Part shown: piece after piece, positions 1-5,697 of the stretch
Layout: each line of letters opens with the position of its first letter
Position numbering within the stretch: the stretch's first letter is position 1
NCBI GenBank assembly: GCA_903835275.1
Contig: CAILMK010000044.1
Coordinates: 1 to 5,697 of the forward strand
Length of the DNA stretch: 5,697 nucleotides
Direction of reading: 5' to 3'
DNA from: an uncultured bacterium
GTDB lineage: Bacteria; Bacteroidota; Bacteroidia; CAILMK01
Position numbers and translations under genes: made by a program
The notes under the pieces: model-generated
The model's database searches: none
The model's input: only the letters and a program-made list of their open reading frames with translations
Told to the model about the DNA's origin: nothing

Positions 1-232
1 CTATGATGATAAGGACGGCAACAAAAAGTATATTACTGAAATTGTTGCCGACCAGGTATTCAGTACCGGCAAACGTGAAAGTTCCGAAGGTGGCACTAAT
101 GCAAACTTTACCCCTTCCGGATATGAACGTTATGAAGGTGCAGGCAATAGCTCTGCTTCACAAGAAAAAAGTGCAGTAAAAGCTTCCTCTGCTCCTGAAA
201 ATGTACCTATCGATGATGACCTGCCTTTTTGA
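1..232 (+). CDS. ssb: Single-stranded DNA-binding protein, 3' part (5' end outside window)
   Basis: This is the C-terminal 76 residues of a single-stranded DNA-binding protein, which coats ssDNA in replication, repair and recombination and recruits partner enzymes. The first full codon is at position 2 and the TGA stop at 230-232. The visible part starts with YDDKDGNKKYITEIVADQV, the last strands of the OB fold, where SSB proteins carry a conserved Y-x-D-K-x-G-x-x-x-x-x-T-E-I pattern. A flexible low-complexity linker rich in Ser, Gly, Glu and Ala follows. The protein ends in DDDLPF, the acidic-hydrophobic tip that binds SSB partners in known SSBs. For a usual length near 150 residues, roughly the first half is missing because the window begins inside the gene. 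The stop codon overlaps an ATG (TGATG), and gldE follows closely on the same strand, so co-transcription is likely. Identification is secure from the tail plus the OB-fold remnant. Confidence 0.95.
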   Translation, partial: YDDKDGNKKYITEIVADQVFSTGKRESSEGGTNANFTPSGYERYEGAGNSSASQEKSAVKASSAPENVPIDDDLPF

Positions 233-265
233 TGAAAAAATGCAGACTCGCAAATAATAATATCC

Positions 266-1618
266 TTGGCAATTTTGGAAGGTGACCCGGGCCTCGGCCT
301 CATTCCTGCATTTGTTATGACCTGGAGTCCTGAAGTAATCTGGGAACTGGCGGGCATTGCCTTTCTTATTGTTTGCTCTGCTTTAATGGCCGGCTCTGAA
401 TCAGCGTTTTATTCCCTGAAGAAAAAAGACCTGGCTATGCTTGAAGAAACCAAGGGAAAATCAGGCCTTCTGGTTGTAAAACTCCTCAACGAACCGAAGC
501 AACTGCTTGCTACGATTCTTATTATTAATACCATCATTAATATCTCTGTAGCAATTCTTGCTGCCACAGTGATAAAGGTTTTCATTACCAAAGCTACAGA
601 TGGTGAACAGCGCATTATTGAAGTTGTTACCGTTACATTTACCCTTGTTCTGTTTGGCGAAGTGATGCCAAAAATTTATGGTGCCCAATTCAGTACCCGT
701 TTTGCAAAGGCAATGGCCTACCCCATGTTCATTCTTAATAAGGTATTTTATCCGCTTTCATTTTTCCTCACCGGGACAACCGGAATCATTGAACGGAGAA
801 TGAGAGGCAAACAAGGTCATGACCTGCACATTGAGGAAATAAAACAAGCCATAGAGATAACCTCTGATGATGCAACCACACAGGATGAGAAAAAAATATT
901 ACGGGGCATTATCAGTTTCAGCACCACTTATGTAAAACAAATAATGACTCCGCGTCTGGATGTTATTTCACATGATATAAATACGCCCTTCAGGAAACTG
1001 GTAGAATCCATCAATGAAAACAGGTATTCAAGACTGCCTATTTTCCATGATACGCTCGATAACATAGAAGGAATATTATACATCAAGGATATTATTCCTT
1101 ACCTTAATGAGGCGGATGATTTTAACTGGAGGACCGTTTTGCGCCAGCCGTATTTTGTGCCTGACAGTAAAAAAATCGATGTGCTGCTTGAAGAGTTCCA
1201 AATTAAAAAAATGCACCTTGCAATTGTTGTGGATGAGTATGGTGGTACTGCGGGCATCATAAGCATGGAGGATATACTGGAGGAAATTGTAGGTGACATC
1301 AATGATGAATTTGATGACGATGAAGTACAATACAGCATACTAGATGAAACCAATGCAGTCTTCAATGGCAAAACATCGCTCAATGATGTAATCAGGATCA
1401 TGAATCTTGAGGATGATGTATTTGAAATAGTGCGCGGAGAAGCTGAAAGCATAGGAGGCCTGGTTGTGGAAATGGCAGGAAATATCCCTGCTATCGGGGA
1501 AACCCATACCTATAACAATTTCCAGTTTACTGTGGAATCAGCGGATCGTAAAAGAGTAAGACGGGTAAAACTCTGCGTTCTTCCACATGATGTTGAAGAA
1601 GAAGAACATGGTGTTTAA
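266..1618 (+). CDS. gldE: GldE-type gliding motility-associated CNNM/CBS-domain membrane protein
   Basis: This inner-membrane protein belongs to the CNNM/CorC (HlyC) superfamily. An N-terminal DUF21 membrane domain (about residues 22-185) has hydrophobic segments near 24-46, 80-107, 117-138 and 150-170, and the family GEVMPK motif at 131-136. A CBS pair follows (about 215-345), with MTPR at 227-230, the RYSRLPIF strand at 253-260, DEYGGTAG at 323-330 and MEDILEEIVGDI at 334-345. After an acidic linker comes a CorC_HlyC domain (about 356-440) and an acidic tail. Relatives are linked to divalent cation (Mg/Co) handling. GldE was described with GldD in gliding motility of Flavobacterium, and the position right after ssb fits GldE rather than a generic CorC. 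The start is uncertain: no in-frame ATG lies between the upstream stop (233-235) and 317. TTG 266 or TTG 275 keeps the N-terminal EGDPG stretch; ATG 317 gives 433 residues and still keeps every membrane segment. The 20-base gap to the next gene suggests an operon. Family is certain, GldE assignment likely. Confidence 0.9.
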   Translation: MAILEGDPGLGLIPAFVMTWSPEVIWELAGIAFLIVCSALMAGSESAFYSLKKKDLAMLEETKGKSGLLVVKLLNEPKQLLATILIINTIINISVAILAATVIKVFITKATDGEQRIIEVVTVTFTLVLFGEVMPKIYGAQFSTRFAKAMAYPMFILNKVFYPLSFFLTGTTGIIERRMRGKQGHDLHIEEIKQAIEITSDDATTQDEKKILRGIISFSTTYVKQIMTPRLDVISHDINTPFRKLVESINENRYSRLPIFHDTLDNIEGILYIKDIIPYLNEADDFNWRTVLRQPYFVPDSKKIDVLLEEFQIKKMHLAIVVDEYGGTAGIISMEDILEEIVGDINDEFDDDEVQYSILDETNAVFNGKTSLNDVIRIMNLEDDVFEIVRGEAESIGGLVVEMAGNIPAIGETHTYNNFQFTVESADRKRVRRVKLCVLPHDVEEEEHGV

Positions 1619-1638
1619 ATTTAATATAAAAAATAAAA

Positions 1639-2622
1639 ATGCGAAGAGGTCTAATTTTCATGTCGGCGTTTGTGGTTTCTTTCATCGTGGTGTATTCGTG
1701 GTATTATTACCGTAATATCCAATGGTCAAGCGATGGCTATGTCGCCAATGCCGATACGATAAAACACAGCATCGTAGTACCGAACCCATACCAGCCTTCG
1801 CTGCAAAAGAATATTATTTATTCCGCGGGAATCATATCTGCCCTTAACAAATCAAAAATTGAATATACCATTGGTGCAAAAAATATTTTCAGCAATGTTT
1901 TGAATGATGGTATAAGCACTCTGTTTAGTGGAATATATTCAGCATCTGCAGTAGATAAACTTGGTGAGGAAACAGCCGGTAAATTTCCGAGGCATCCTCC
2001 CCTGAAATTTGAAAACATAAAGGATGGCGAAAAAATGCTTTTCGCTTATGTATACCGCAATATTGAATTGCCTCCTGCCTTCCTTGAAAATAACAAAGGA
2101 ATTAGTTTTGGCACTAAGAAAGTAAGGTCCATCATGTACAACGGACTTGGAAATACTGCCAATACCCGTTTTTACATGAGCAGGGATGGAAAGGAATTTG
2201 CCCTGTGTATTCCGGTCAGCAAAGATGAAGACGCATACTGGTTTCATAAGGATTCCCTTCAGAGTATATCTGATGCATGGCTTGATATGAAGGAACTCCT
2301 TACCACGGACCATGTACATGTTATTACCCAGGGACAGGAAGTACTGATTCCCGAGTTGGATCTCTTCCTCGAAAAAACATACACGCACGATGAAATGCAA
2401 TCTTTTTTCAGTCTTAGCCCCAATGATTACAAACTTGTTGATGACCGTATAAAACTTAAAACCACTACTTCCGGACACGTTGGAAACAAGGAAATAGCGG
2501 CTGTTAACCACTATGAATTCGGGCCATCTTCTTTCTTTTGTATACGGCGGAAATCTGCGTCCTTTCCCTATATCGGTATTCTTCTGCACAGCCCGGATAT
2601 TCTGGTTCAGTCTGCAAGATAA
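1639..2622 (+). CDS. Membrane-anchored protein of unknown function (327 aa)
   Basis: I do not recognise this protein. It is 327 residues long. The start is basic (MRRG) and is followed by one hydrophobic segment at about residues 5-23, ending in an aromatic belt (YSWYYYRN). There is no lipobox cysteine, so it looks like an uncleaved N-terminal anchor or a signal peptide, with the remaining roughly 300 residues outside the inner membrane. The soluble part mixes short beta-like hydrophobic stretches (for example EKMLFAYVYRNIEL, 131-144, and EFALCIPV, 186-193) with charged loops. It has few cysteines, no repeats and no catalytic motif I can name. The ATG at 1639 is preceded by an A-rich leader without a Shine-Dalgarno sequence, as is normal in Bacteroidota, and lies 20 bases after the gldE stop, so it is probably co-transcribed with ssb-gldE. 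In Flavobacterium this slot holds gldD, a lipoprotein of under 200 residues; length and N-terminus here argue against GldD. The uninterrupted frame supports a real gene. Confidence 0.85.
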   Translation: MRRGLIFMSAFVVSFIVVYSWYYYRNIQWSSDGYVANADTIKHSIVVPNPYQPSLQKNIIYSAGIISALNKSKIEYTIGAKNIFSNVLNDGISTLFSGIYSASAVDKLGEETAGKFPRHPPLKFENIKDGEKMLFAYVYRNIELPPAFLENNKGISFGTKKVRSIMYNGLGNTANTRFYMSRDGKEFALCIPVSKDEDAYWFHKDSLQSISDAWLDMKELLTTDHVHVITQGQEVLIPELDLFLEKTYTHDEMQSFFSLSPNDYKLVDDRIKLKTTTSGHVGNKEIAAVNHYEFGPSSFFCIRRKSASFPYIGILLHSPDILVQSAR

Positions 2623-2671
2623 TTTCTGAAAATCCCGTTTTTCCGGACATGCAAGGCTACTGTTCTTTTTG

Positions 2672-2679
2672 TACCTTTG
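2672..2679 (+). promoter_or_regulatory. Bacteroidota -7 promoter box (TAnnTTTG) for asd
   Basis: TACCTTTG matches the Bacteroidota sigma-A -7 consensus TAnnTTTG exactly. It lies 24 bases before the asd ATG, which would put transcription start near 2683-2686 and leave a leader of about 20 A/T-rich bases. I see no good -33 TTTG/TTG at the usual 17-23-base spacing, so the call rests on the -7 box and its position in the only sizeable gap of the + strand gene cluster. The box overlaps the TTG at 2677, which argues against that TTG as the asd start. Confidence 0.6.
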
Positions 2680-2703
2680 CACTTCATAAAATTTTTTATA
2701 AAG

Positions 2704-3693
2704 ATGAGAATTGCCATTGTAGGTGCCACAGGTTTGGTAGGGAGAAAGATGCTCGAGGTTCTTGATGAATCCGGCTTGAATATTAGTGAATTAATCCCCG
2801 TGGCATCAGAAAAATCCAAGGGAACTTTAATACAGTTCCAAGGGAAGGAATACGTTGTATGCACCTTGGCGGAAGGCATTTTGGCAAAGCCTGATGTGGC
2901 ACTATTTTCAGCAGGTGGAAGCATCTCGCTGGAATGGGCTCCTAAATTCGCGGAAGCAGGAATCCCTGTTATTGACAATTCATCCGCATGGAGAATGCAC
3001 GAAGATATTAAACTGGTAGTACCGGAAATTAATGCAAACCAATTAACTACTGACGACAAGATCATTGCAAACCCCAATTGCTCCACTATACAATTAGTAA
3101 TGGTTTTGAATCCTTTACATAAAAAATACGGACTGAAAAGAGTGGTTGTTTCCACGTACCAGAGCATCACAGGAACCGGTGCAAAGGCAGTGGCACAATT
3201 TGAAGCCGAACGCAATGGCACGACCCCGGAAATGGTTTACCACTACCCTATTGATAAAAACTGCATTCCCCAGTGTGATTCCTTTACAGATAACGGATAT
3301 ACCAAGGAGGAATTGAAAGTAGTGAATGAAACCCGCAAGATACTAGGCATTCCGGATCTGCGAGTAACCGCTACTGCAGTGCGCGTACCTGTGGTGGGCG
3401 GACACTCGGAATCAGTAAACCTTGAATTTGATAATGATTTTGACCTGGAGGAAGTTCGTACTATCCTCAGTAATACAAAGGGAGTAATCCTGCAGGACGA
3501 TCCCGAAACTTTCTCATATCCTATGCCACTATTGGCACATAACAAGGATGAAGTTTTTGTGGGACGCATCCGCCGCGATTTTTCCAATCCCAACTCTTTA
3601 AACCTATGGATCGTTGCAGATAACCTGCGCAAAGGTGCCGCGACTAATGCGGTGCAGATACTGGAGTATTTGCAGGAGTCTATCCTTGTTTAG
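2704..3693 (+). CDS. asd: Aspartate-semialdehyde dehydrogenase
   Basis: This cytoplasmic enzyme reduces L-aspartyl-4-phosphate with NADPH to L-aspartate 4-semialdehyde, releasing phosphate. It is the branch-point step toward lysine/diaminopimelate, threonine, methionine and isoleucine. The 329-residue product matches the shorter bacterial form. The N-terminal Rossmann motif GATGLVG is at 7-13. R97 in NSSAWRM fits the phosphate-binding arginine. C126 in NPNCST is the catalytic nucleophile, TYQSITGTGAK at 151-161 is the substrate-side signature, and H234 in GGHSESV is the general acid-base histidine. DNLRKGAATNA (306-316) is the conserved C-terminal cofactor-binding segment. All expected active-site residues are present. 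I chose ATG 2704 because MRIAIVGATG is the normal start. An in-frame TTG at 2677 would add nine residues but lies inside the -7 promoter box. The leader is A/T-rich with no Shine-Dalgarno sequence. The gene probably has its own promoter and ends before a strong terminator shared with the convergent gene. Confidence 0.97.
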   Translation: MRIAIVGATGLVGRKMLEVLDESGLNISELIPVASEKSKGTLIQFQGKEYVVCTLAEGILAKPDVALFSAGGSISLEWAPKFAEAGIPVIDNSSAWRMHEDIKLVVPEINANQLTTDDKIIANPNCSTIQLVMVLNPLHKKYGLKRVVVSTYQSITGTGAKAVAQFEAERNGTTPEMVYHYPIDKNCIPQCDSFTDNGYTKEELKVVNETRKILGIPDLRVTATAVRVPVVGGHSESVNLEFDNDFDLEEVRTILSNTKGVILQDDPETFSYPMPLLAHNKDEVFVGRIRRDFSNPNSLNLWIVADNLRKGAATNAVQILEYLQESILV

Positions 3694-3803
3694 CAAAAAC
3701 AGTTAAAGCGTGATAAAGGAATGAAGGTAGATTTCGCAAATTTCTTTGCATCGCCGCGGCCTATATCAGGTGCCTTATCCTGTCAATCTTTAAATCTCAA
3801 AAT

Positions 3804-3825
3804 CCCTGTCTGCCGACAGGCAGGG
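3804..3825. repeat. Short near-palindromic G+C-rich element
   Basis: This 22-base imperfect palindrome begins CCCTGTCTGCC and ends GACAGGCAGGG. It can fold as CCTGTC/GACAGG (3805-3810 with 3815-3820, loop TGCC), as CTGCC/GGCAG (3810-3814 with 3819-3823, loop GACA), or as a longer imperfect stem. It stands out as a G+C-rich block in an A/T-rich spacer. Similar short CCTG-CCTGTCGGCAGACAGG elements are, as I recall, scattered between genes in many Bacteroidota genomes. Only one copy is present here, so the repeat nature is inferred. Confidence 0.5.
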
Positions 3826-3839
3826 GCTATTCAGACAAT

Positions 3840-3883
3840 ATAAAAAGAGAAAGCCTCCCAAATGGGAGGCTTTCTCTTTTTAT
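3840..3883. terminator. Bidirectional intrinsic terminator for asd and the convergent gene
   Basis: The arms at 3842-3859 and 3864-3881 are perfect complements of 18 bases around the loop AAAT (3860-3863). Two more A-T pairs extend the stem outward to 3840 and 3883. The stem core is GCCTCCC/GGGAGGC. The outer part is an A-rich tract on one side and a T-rich tract on the other, so each strand has its own U-run after the hairpin. It lies about 150 bases after the asd stop and 15 bases after the stop of the - strand gene, so it can end both transcripts. Confidence 0.92.
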
Positions 3884-3897
3884 GCATTTATCATGCT

Positions 3898-5697
3898 TTA
3901 TTTTAAGAGGGTAATACTACCCGAGTATTTGTATTTCTTACCTTCCAGGGAAACAGCTTCCACACGGTAGACGTAAACCCCTTCCTGGCACGGTGCGCCA
4001 AGGTAGGTTCCATCCCATCCTGCGGTGAGGTCCGTGGTGGAATATAATAATTCACCCCAGCGGGAGAATACTTCCAAACGGTAGGAACTGTAATTGGCAA
4101 CCACCGGTGAGAACTTCTCATTCACGATCGTGCGTTCATTATACAAATGGTTCGGTGTAAAGGCATTCGGGATGAATACGATCAGCTCCGGACGGATGTC
4201 TATATAATTGGTACGGATCGTTTCCGCTTCGCAATTGTACTGCGGGTTCTTCACCCATAATTTCACTGTATAGAATCCTGTATCCGCGTAGGTATGGACA
4301 AAGCTTTCCTCACGGGTATCGGAAGTTGTTCCGTCCCCGAAGTCCCATCTGTGAACCAAATCCCCGCGCGTCAGCTTCGGATCATTGATCGTGGTGGAAT
4401 CATTAAAGGTGATATTCGGAAGCGTGATCGTTGTATAGAATGGCACGGCATCAAACCAAGGGCGAGGCGTAGCGTAGACCTTTACGTATGCCTGAGTATC
4501 CTTGGTGGCACTGCAACCATTGGTAGCAGTAACGCGCACCTTTACATTATAGGTTTGGGTGACATCGGAATGGTAGGTATGTGATGGTTCTCCTACATTA
4601 TTGCCATTAGAGTCATTATCCCCGAAGTCCCATACCCACTGGTTTGCTACGCTTCCATCAGCTACGGCTGTGGTTGCCCTGAGGTGTGCAGTCAGCGGGG
4701 AGCATCCGCTGAGGTCGAATCCGGAAATAGTCACTACCGGAAGCGGATTGATAGTAACCTGTATGACATCATGTGGTACACTACATACTGTTGGCTGACT
4801 AAGGAAGACGGTAGAATCTGCCTTTAACGTTACTGTAAATACTGTCTGGGTGCCATTGGGAACAATGGTTACATGAGTCGGATCATTCGGATCAACAGTT
4901 TGTTGGTAAGCAGGATTTGTCGGCCAGATTAATTTGAGTGGAGCGCCCCTATAGGTGGCTCTTCCATGAACTTCTATGTTCTGTCCGGCACATACTGATT
5001 GCGGGCCGCCGATGATTTCCACATGAGGAGTATCATCTATCTGTATCGCGAAGTTGCTTTCGGCAAAACAACCGTTCTTATCAAAGTAGGTGGCACGAAC
5101 GCTATCAATACCGAAGCCAACTACACCCGGATTGAAATACGGGCTGCTTGTCAATGCGTTCGGCAAGGTAGGATCCAACATGGTGAAGCCTACTCCCGGA
5201 GGGGTAGCCTGCAACTTGGTAGGTCCGGCGCCTACACAGATCGGCGGATTGGTACCCAATGAAATGGTAGGATTGCTATTGACGTGGATCATTACGGTAT
5301 CTGTTTTAGGGCAACGGTGCCCCGGATGGGATACTTCATATACTACATAGTGGTCACCGGGACCTGCAATAGCAGGATGGAATATATATTGTCCCCCAGG
5401 TGTAAGTTCCAGCGCACCCGATGGCGTGCTTCCGCTCGGATCCAAATACCAGCGTGGACTAAATCCTGAAAGATTACCATCTCCCATATCTATGTCAGCA
5501 GCAAAATACTCGCAGGATTTCTTATCAGGACCAGCATTCGGGCTAAGAACCCTGTAAACGGTGATATTCAGGTCAGCACTATTGGAACAGGCCGATGCGG
5601 AGGATTTATTTATATAGGTATACGTAAATGTTTTCACCCCATCGCCACCTGCCTGTGGATCATTCTGGTAGAATTTATCTTTCGTAACAGCAGGTCC
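3898..5697 (-). CDS. Ig/PKD-repeat surface protein with gliding motility-associated (CHU_C) C-terminal domain, 3' part
   Basis: This is the C-terminal 599 residues of a large secreted protein. The frame is open to the window edge, so the GTG at 5637 is internal and the start lies beyond 5697. Numbering from the edge, about 53-318 are two or three Ig-like beta modules with paired cysteines (for example ICVGAG, VCAGQN) and no enzyme motif. Two PKD domains follow, at about 320-405 and 412-500, marked by WDFGD (356-360) and WDFGDG (451-456), each with a downstream HTY. The last 95 residues are the CHU_C/TIGR04131-type domain: FIPNAFTPN (508-516), VFSRWGELLY (543-552), GWDGTY (560-565) and EGVYVYRVEA (572-581), ending ITLLK. 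In Bacteroidota this domain is a type B signal for export by the type IX secretion system and cell-surface attachment. A role in adhesion is inferred from the architecture. Sampled stretches are richer in G+C (about 47-50%) than sampled gldE stretches (about 35-40%). The stop lies 15 bases from the shared terminator. Confidence 0.92.
   Translation of the reverse strand, partial: GPAVTKDKFYQNDPQAGGDGVKTFTYTYINKSSASACSNSADLNITVYRVLSPNAGPDKKSCEYFAADIDMGDGNLSGFSPRWYLDPSGSTPSGALELTPGGQYIFHPAIAGPGDHYVVYEVSHPGHRCPKTDTVMIHVNSNPTISLGTNPPICVGAGPTKLQATPPGVGFTMLDPTLPNALTSSPYFNPGVVGFGIDSVRATYFDKNGCFAESNFAIQIDDTPHVEIIGGPQSVCAGQNIEVHGRATYRGAPLKLIWPTNPAYQQTVDPNDPTHVTIVPNGTQTVFTVTLKADSTVFLSQPTVCSVPHDVIQVTINPLPVVTISGFDLSGCSPLTAHLRATTAVADGSVANQWVWDFGDNDSNGNNVGEPSHTYHSDVTQTYNVKVRVTATNGCSATKDTQAYVKVYATPRPWFDAVPFYTTITLPNITFNDSTTINDPKLTRGDLVHRWDFGDGTTSDTREESFVHTYADTGFYTVKLWVKNPQYNCEAETIRTNYIDIRPELIVFIPNAFTPNHLYNERTIVNEKFSPVVANYSSYRLEVFSRWGELLYSTTDLTAGWDGTYLGAPCQEGVYVYRVEAVSLEGKKYKYSGSITLLK

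Larger units (their letters stand above)
3694..3897. other. Convergent intergenic region between asd and the surface-protein gene
   Basis: This 204-base region separates two converging genes. It holds a near-palindromic G+C-rich element (3804-3825) and a strong hairpin terminator (3840-3883). It also has an 8-base palindrome GCCGCGGC at 3753-3760 and a weak CAGG/CCTG hairpin around 3767-3782. No convincing coding sequence, tRNA or known riboswitch is visible. Confidence 0.7.

Noticed and set aside
261..268. TATCCTTG before gldE as a -7 promoter box
   Set aside because: It has one mismatch to TAnnTTTG, no -33 element at the right spacing, and overlaps the TTG 266 start candidate. Co-transcription with ssb is the simpler explanation.
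2623..2671. Terminator between the unknown membrane protein and asd
   Set aside because: I found no stem of useful length followed by a T-run, so some read-through into asd is possible.
1939..2682. 247-residue antisense frame opposite the unknown membrane protein
   Set aside because: It has no recognisable domain. The + strand frame has a membrane anchor, correct operon spacing and protein-like composition, so this is its shadow.
2538..2765. 75-residue + strand frame overlapping the end of the unknown gene and the start of asd
   Set aside because: It only bridges two real genes in another frame and crosses the promoter. The cysteine-rich end comes from reading the asd start out of frame.
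2607..3221. 204-residue antisense frame opposite asd
   Set aside because: The + strand frame is a clearly conserved enzyme with all catalytic residues; the antisense frame is its shadow and has no domain.
3721..3843. 40-codon ORF (ATG 3721, + strand) in the spacer after asd
   Set aside because: It runs through the G+C-rich palindrome, shows no recognisable domain, and stops just at the terminator stem. It looks like a chance reading frame.
5635..5637. GTG as start codon of the - strand surface-protein gene
   Set aside because: The frame continues upstream to the window edge with plausible protein sequence, and nothing after the GTG resembles a signal peptide, which a secreted protein would need.
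1..5697. CRISPR array, tRNA/rRNA genes, insertion sequence or phage genes
   Set aside because: I saw no regularly spaced direct repeats, tRNA-like cloverleaf, transposase motif or terminal inverted repeats on either strand.

Overview
The window reads as chromosomal DNA from a member of the Bacteroidota, probably a gliding or T9SS-bearing lineage. Four observations support this. An ssb gene is followed directly by a GldE-type membrane protein. A large surface protein ends in the gliding-motility-associated C-terminal (CHU_C) sorting domain. A TAnnTTTG box, the Bacteroidota -7 promoter element, lies just before asd. The start codons have A/T-rich leaders and no Shine-Dalgarno sequence. The exact genus cannot be read from this sequence.

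Layout. Positions 1-232 hold the 3' end of ssb (single-stranded DNA-binding protein), with its acidic DDDLPF tail. Next, also on the + strand, comes gldE (266-1618, a CNNM/CorC-type membrane protein with a CBS pair). After a gap of only 20 bases comes a membrane-anchored protein of unknown function (1639-2622). These three look like one transcription unit. An 81-base gap follows with a good -7 promoter box, then asd (aspartate-semialdehyde dehydrogenase), whose ATG is at 2704. A 204-base intergenic region (3694-3897) contains a short near-palindromic G+C-rich element and a very strong symmetrical hairpin terminator. The rest of the window (3898-5697, - strand) is the 3' part of a large secreted Ig/PKD-repeat protein with the CHU_C domain. 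Its 5' end lies beyond the window.

How they relate. GldE belongs to the gliding/T9SS-associated gene set, and the CHU_C protein is a typical T9SS cargo, so both point to the same cell-surface machinery, although they are convergent and not in one operon. ssb and asd are housekeeping genes. The asd gene and the surface-protein gene converge on one shared bidirectional terminator.

I do not see an evident new biological system. The points most worth a second look are the unknown membrane protein in the slot after gldE, the non-ATG or coupled start of gldE, and the intergenic element between asd and the surface-protein gene.
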